From Puniceicoccales bacterium (GTDB lineage: Bacteria > Verrucomicrobiota > Verrucomicrobiia > Opitutales > UBA953), in contig JAITIB010000076.1 of the NCBI GenBank assembly GCA_031279675.1, forward strand, positions 1-25,226: a stretch of DNA of 25,226 bases. The letters are read 5' to 3'. The notes beneath the pieces were generated by a model. It was given only the letters and a program-made list of their open reading frames with translations, was not told where the DNA came from and searched no databases. Shown here piece after piece: positions 25,031 through 25,226 of this stretch (positions within the stretch are counted from its first letter, which is position 1; the number at the start of each line of letters is the position of its first letter). The position numbers were made by a program, and so were the translations under genes.

Positions 25031-25226
25031 AAGAGAATTCCCCAAGCCCCCCAAGGATTTCCCAAACGCTTCGGGGAGTTCCCCAAGCCTTTGGGGGAGT
25101 TCCCCCAATCTTCGGGGGAGTTCCCCCAGTCTTCGGGGGAGTTCCCCCAGTCTTCGGGGGAGTTCCCCCAGTCTTCGGGGGAGTTCCCCCAGTCTTCGGG
25201 GGAGTTCCCCCAGTCTTCGGGGGAGT
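25031..25226. repeat. 21-bp tandem hairpin repeat array, continues past window
   Basis: Exact 21-bp units start at 25111, 25132, 25153, 25174 and 25195, and a partial one at 25216. The unit core is CGGGGGAGTTCCCCCAG, in which GGGGGA and TCCCCC form an inverted repeat. Left of 25111 the copies decay: 25090-25110 (two changes), 25070-25089 (20 bp), then two degenerate units. None of the six frames of the unit has a stop, so it could lie in or near a coding gene beyond the window. Confidence 0.9.

Noticed and set aside
24479..25108. Minus-strand frame beginning in the 21-bp repeats (GELPQRLGELPEAF)
   Set aside because: It overlaps the dnaX tail antisense and has low-complexity Gly/Val composition. 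The repeat is stop-free in every frame, so openness is not evidence of coding.

Overview
The window looks like chromosomal DNA from a high-GC Gram-negative bacterium, most likely a verrucomicrobium near Opitutaceae. This rests on recognised family types and not on a database search. The supporting features are a PEP-CTERM-tagged formylglycine-enzyme-like exported protein, the long (insert-containing) form of IspG, a TonB receptor preceded by a small Cys-X2-Cys protein, poor Shine-Dalgarno sites, and a NapH/NapG-like polyferredoxin fusion. There are 13 protein genes plus one transposase remnant. No rRNA, tRNA, CRISPR array or intact mobile element was found.

Layout. 1-391: internally deleted IS630-type transposase. 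421-2893: divergent pair of an exported alpha/beta hydrolase (-) and an exported GH28-like beta-helix protein (+). 3040-5682: cobalamin riboswitch followed by metE, the B12-independent methionine synthase, so B12 supply probably decides whether metE is expressed. 5750-11769: plus-strand accessory block with a sulfate-binding-protein homologue (single-base frameshift), a translationally coupled TPR protein, a small secreted CxxC protein, and an OprC-like TonB copper receptor (single-base frameshift near its C-terminus). 12135-13235: AT-richer PEP-CTERM protein (-). 13368-13740: dyads, a G11 run and one copy of an interspersed repeat. 13794-19590: minus-strand araD, ispG and uvrA. 19591-20293: unusual intergenic region with DnaA-box-like sites, a helically phased 41/42-bp array and the second interspersed repeat copy. 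20294-24841: polyferredoxin, clpX and dnaX on the plus strand. 24842-25226: a 21-bp tandem array that runs off the window end.

The most interesting points are an A11 slippage tract in dnaX with stops in both alternative frames (candidate gamma/tau switch), the 83-bp (2 x 41/42) palindromic array beside DnaA-like boxes, the two-copy interspersed repeat with conserved ends, the 21-bp hairpin repeat array with an erosion gradient, and a motif shared upstream of the substrate-binding-protein and CxxC-protein genes. No complete new defence or mobile system was found. Most of the novelty is in non-coding repeats.
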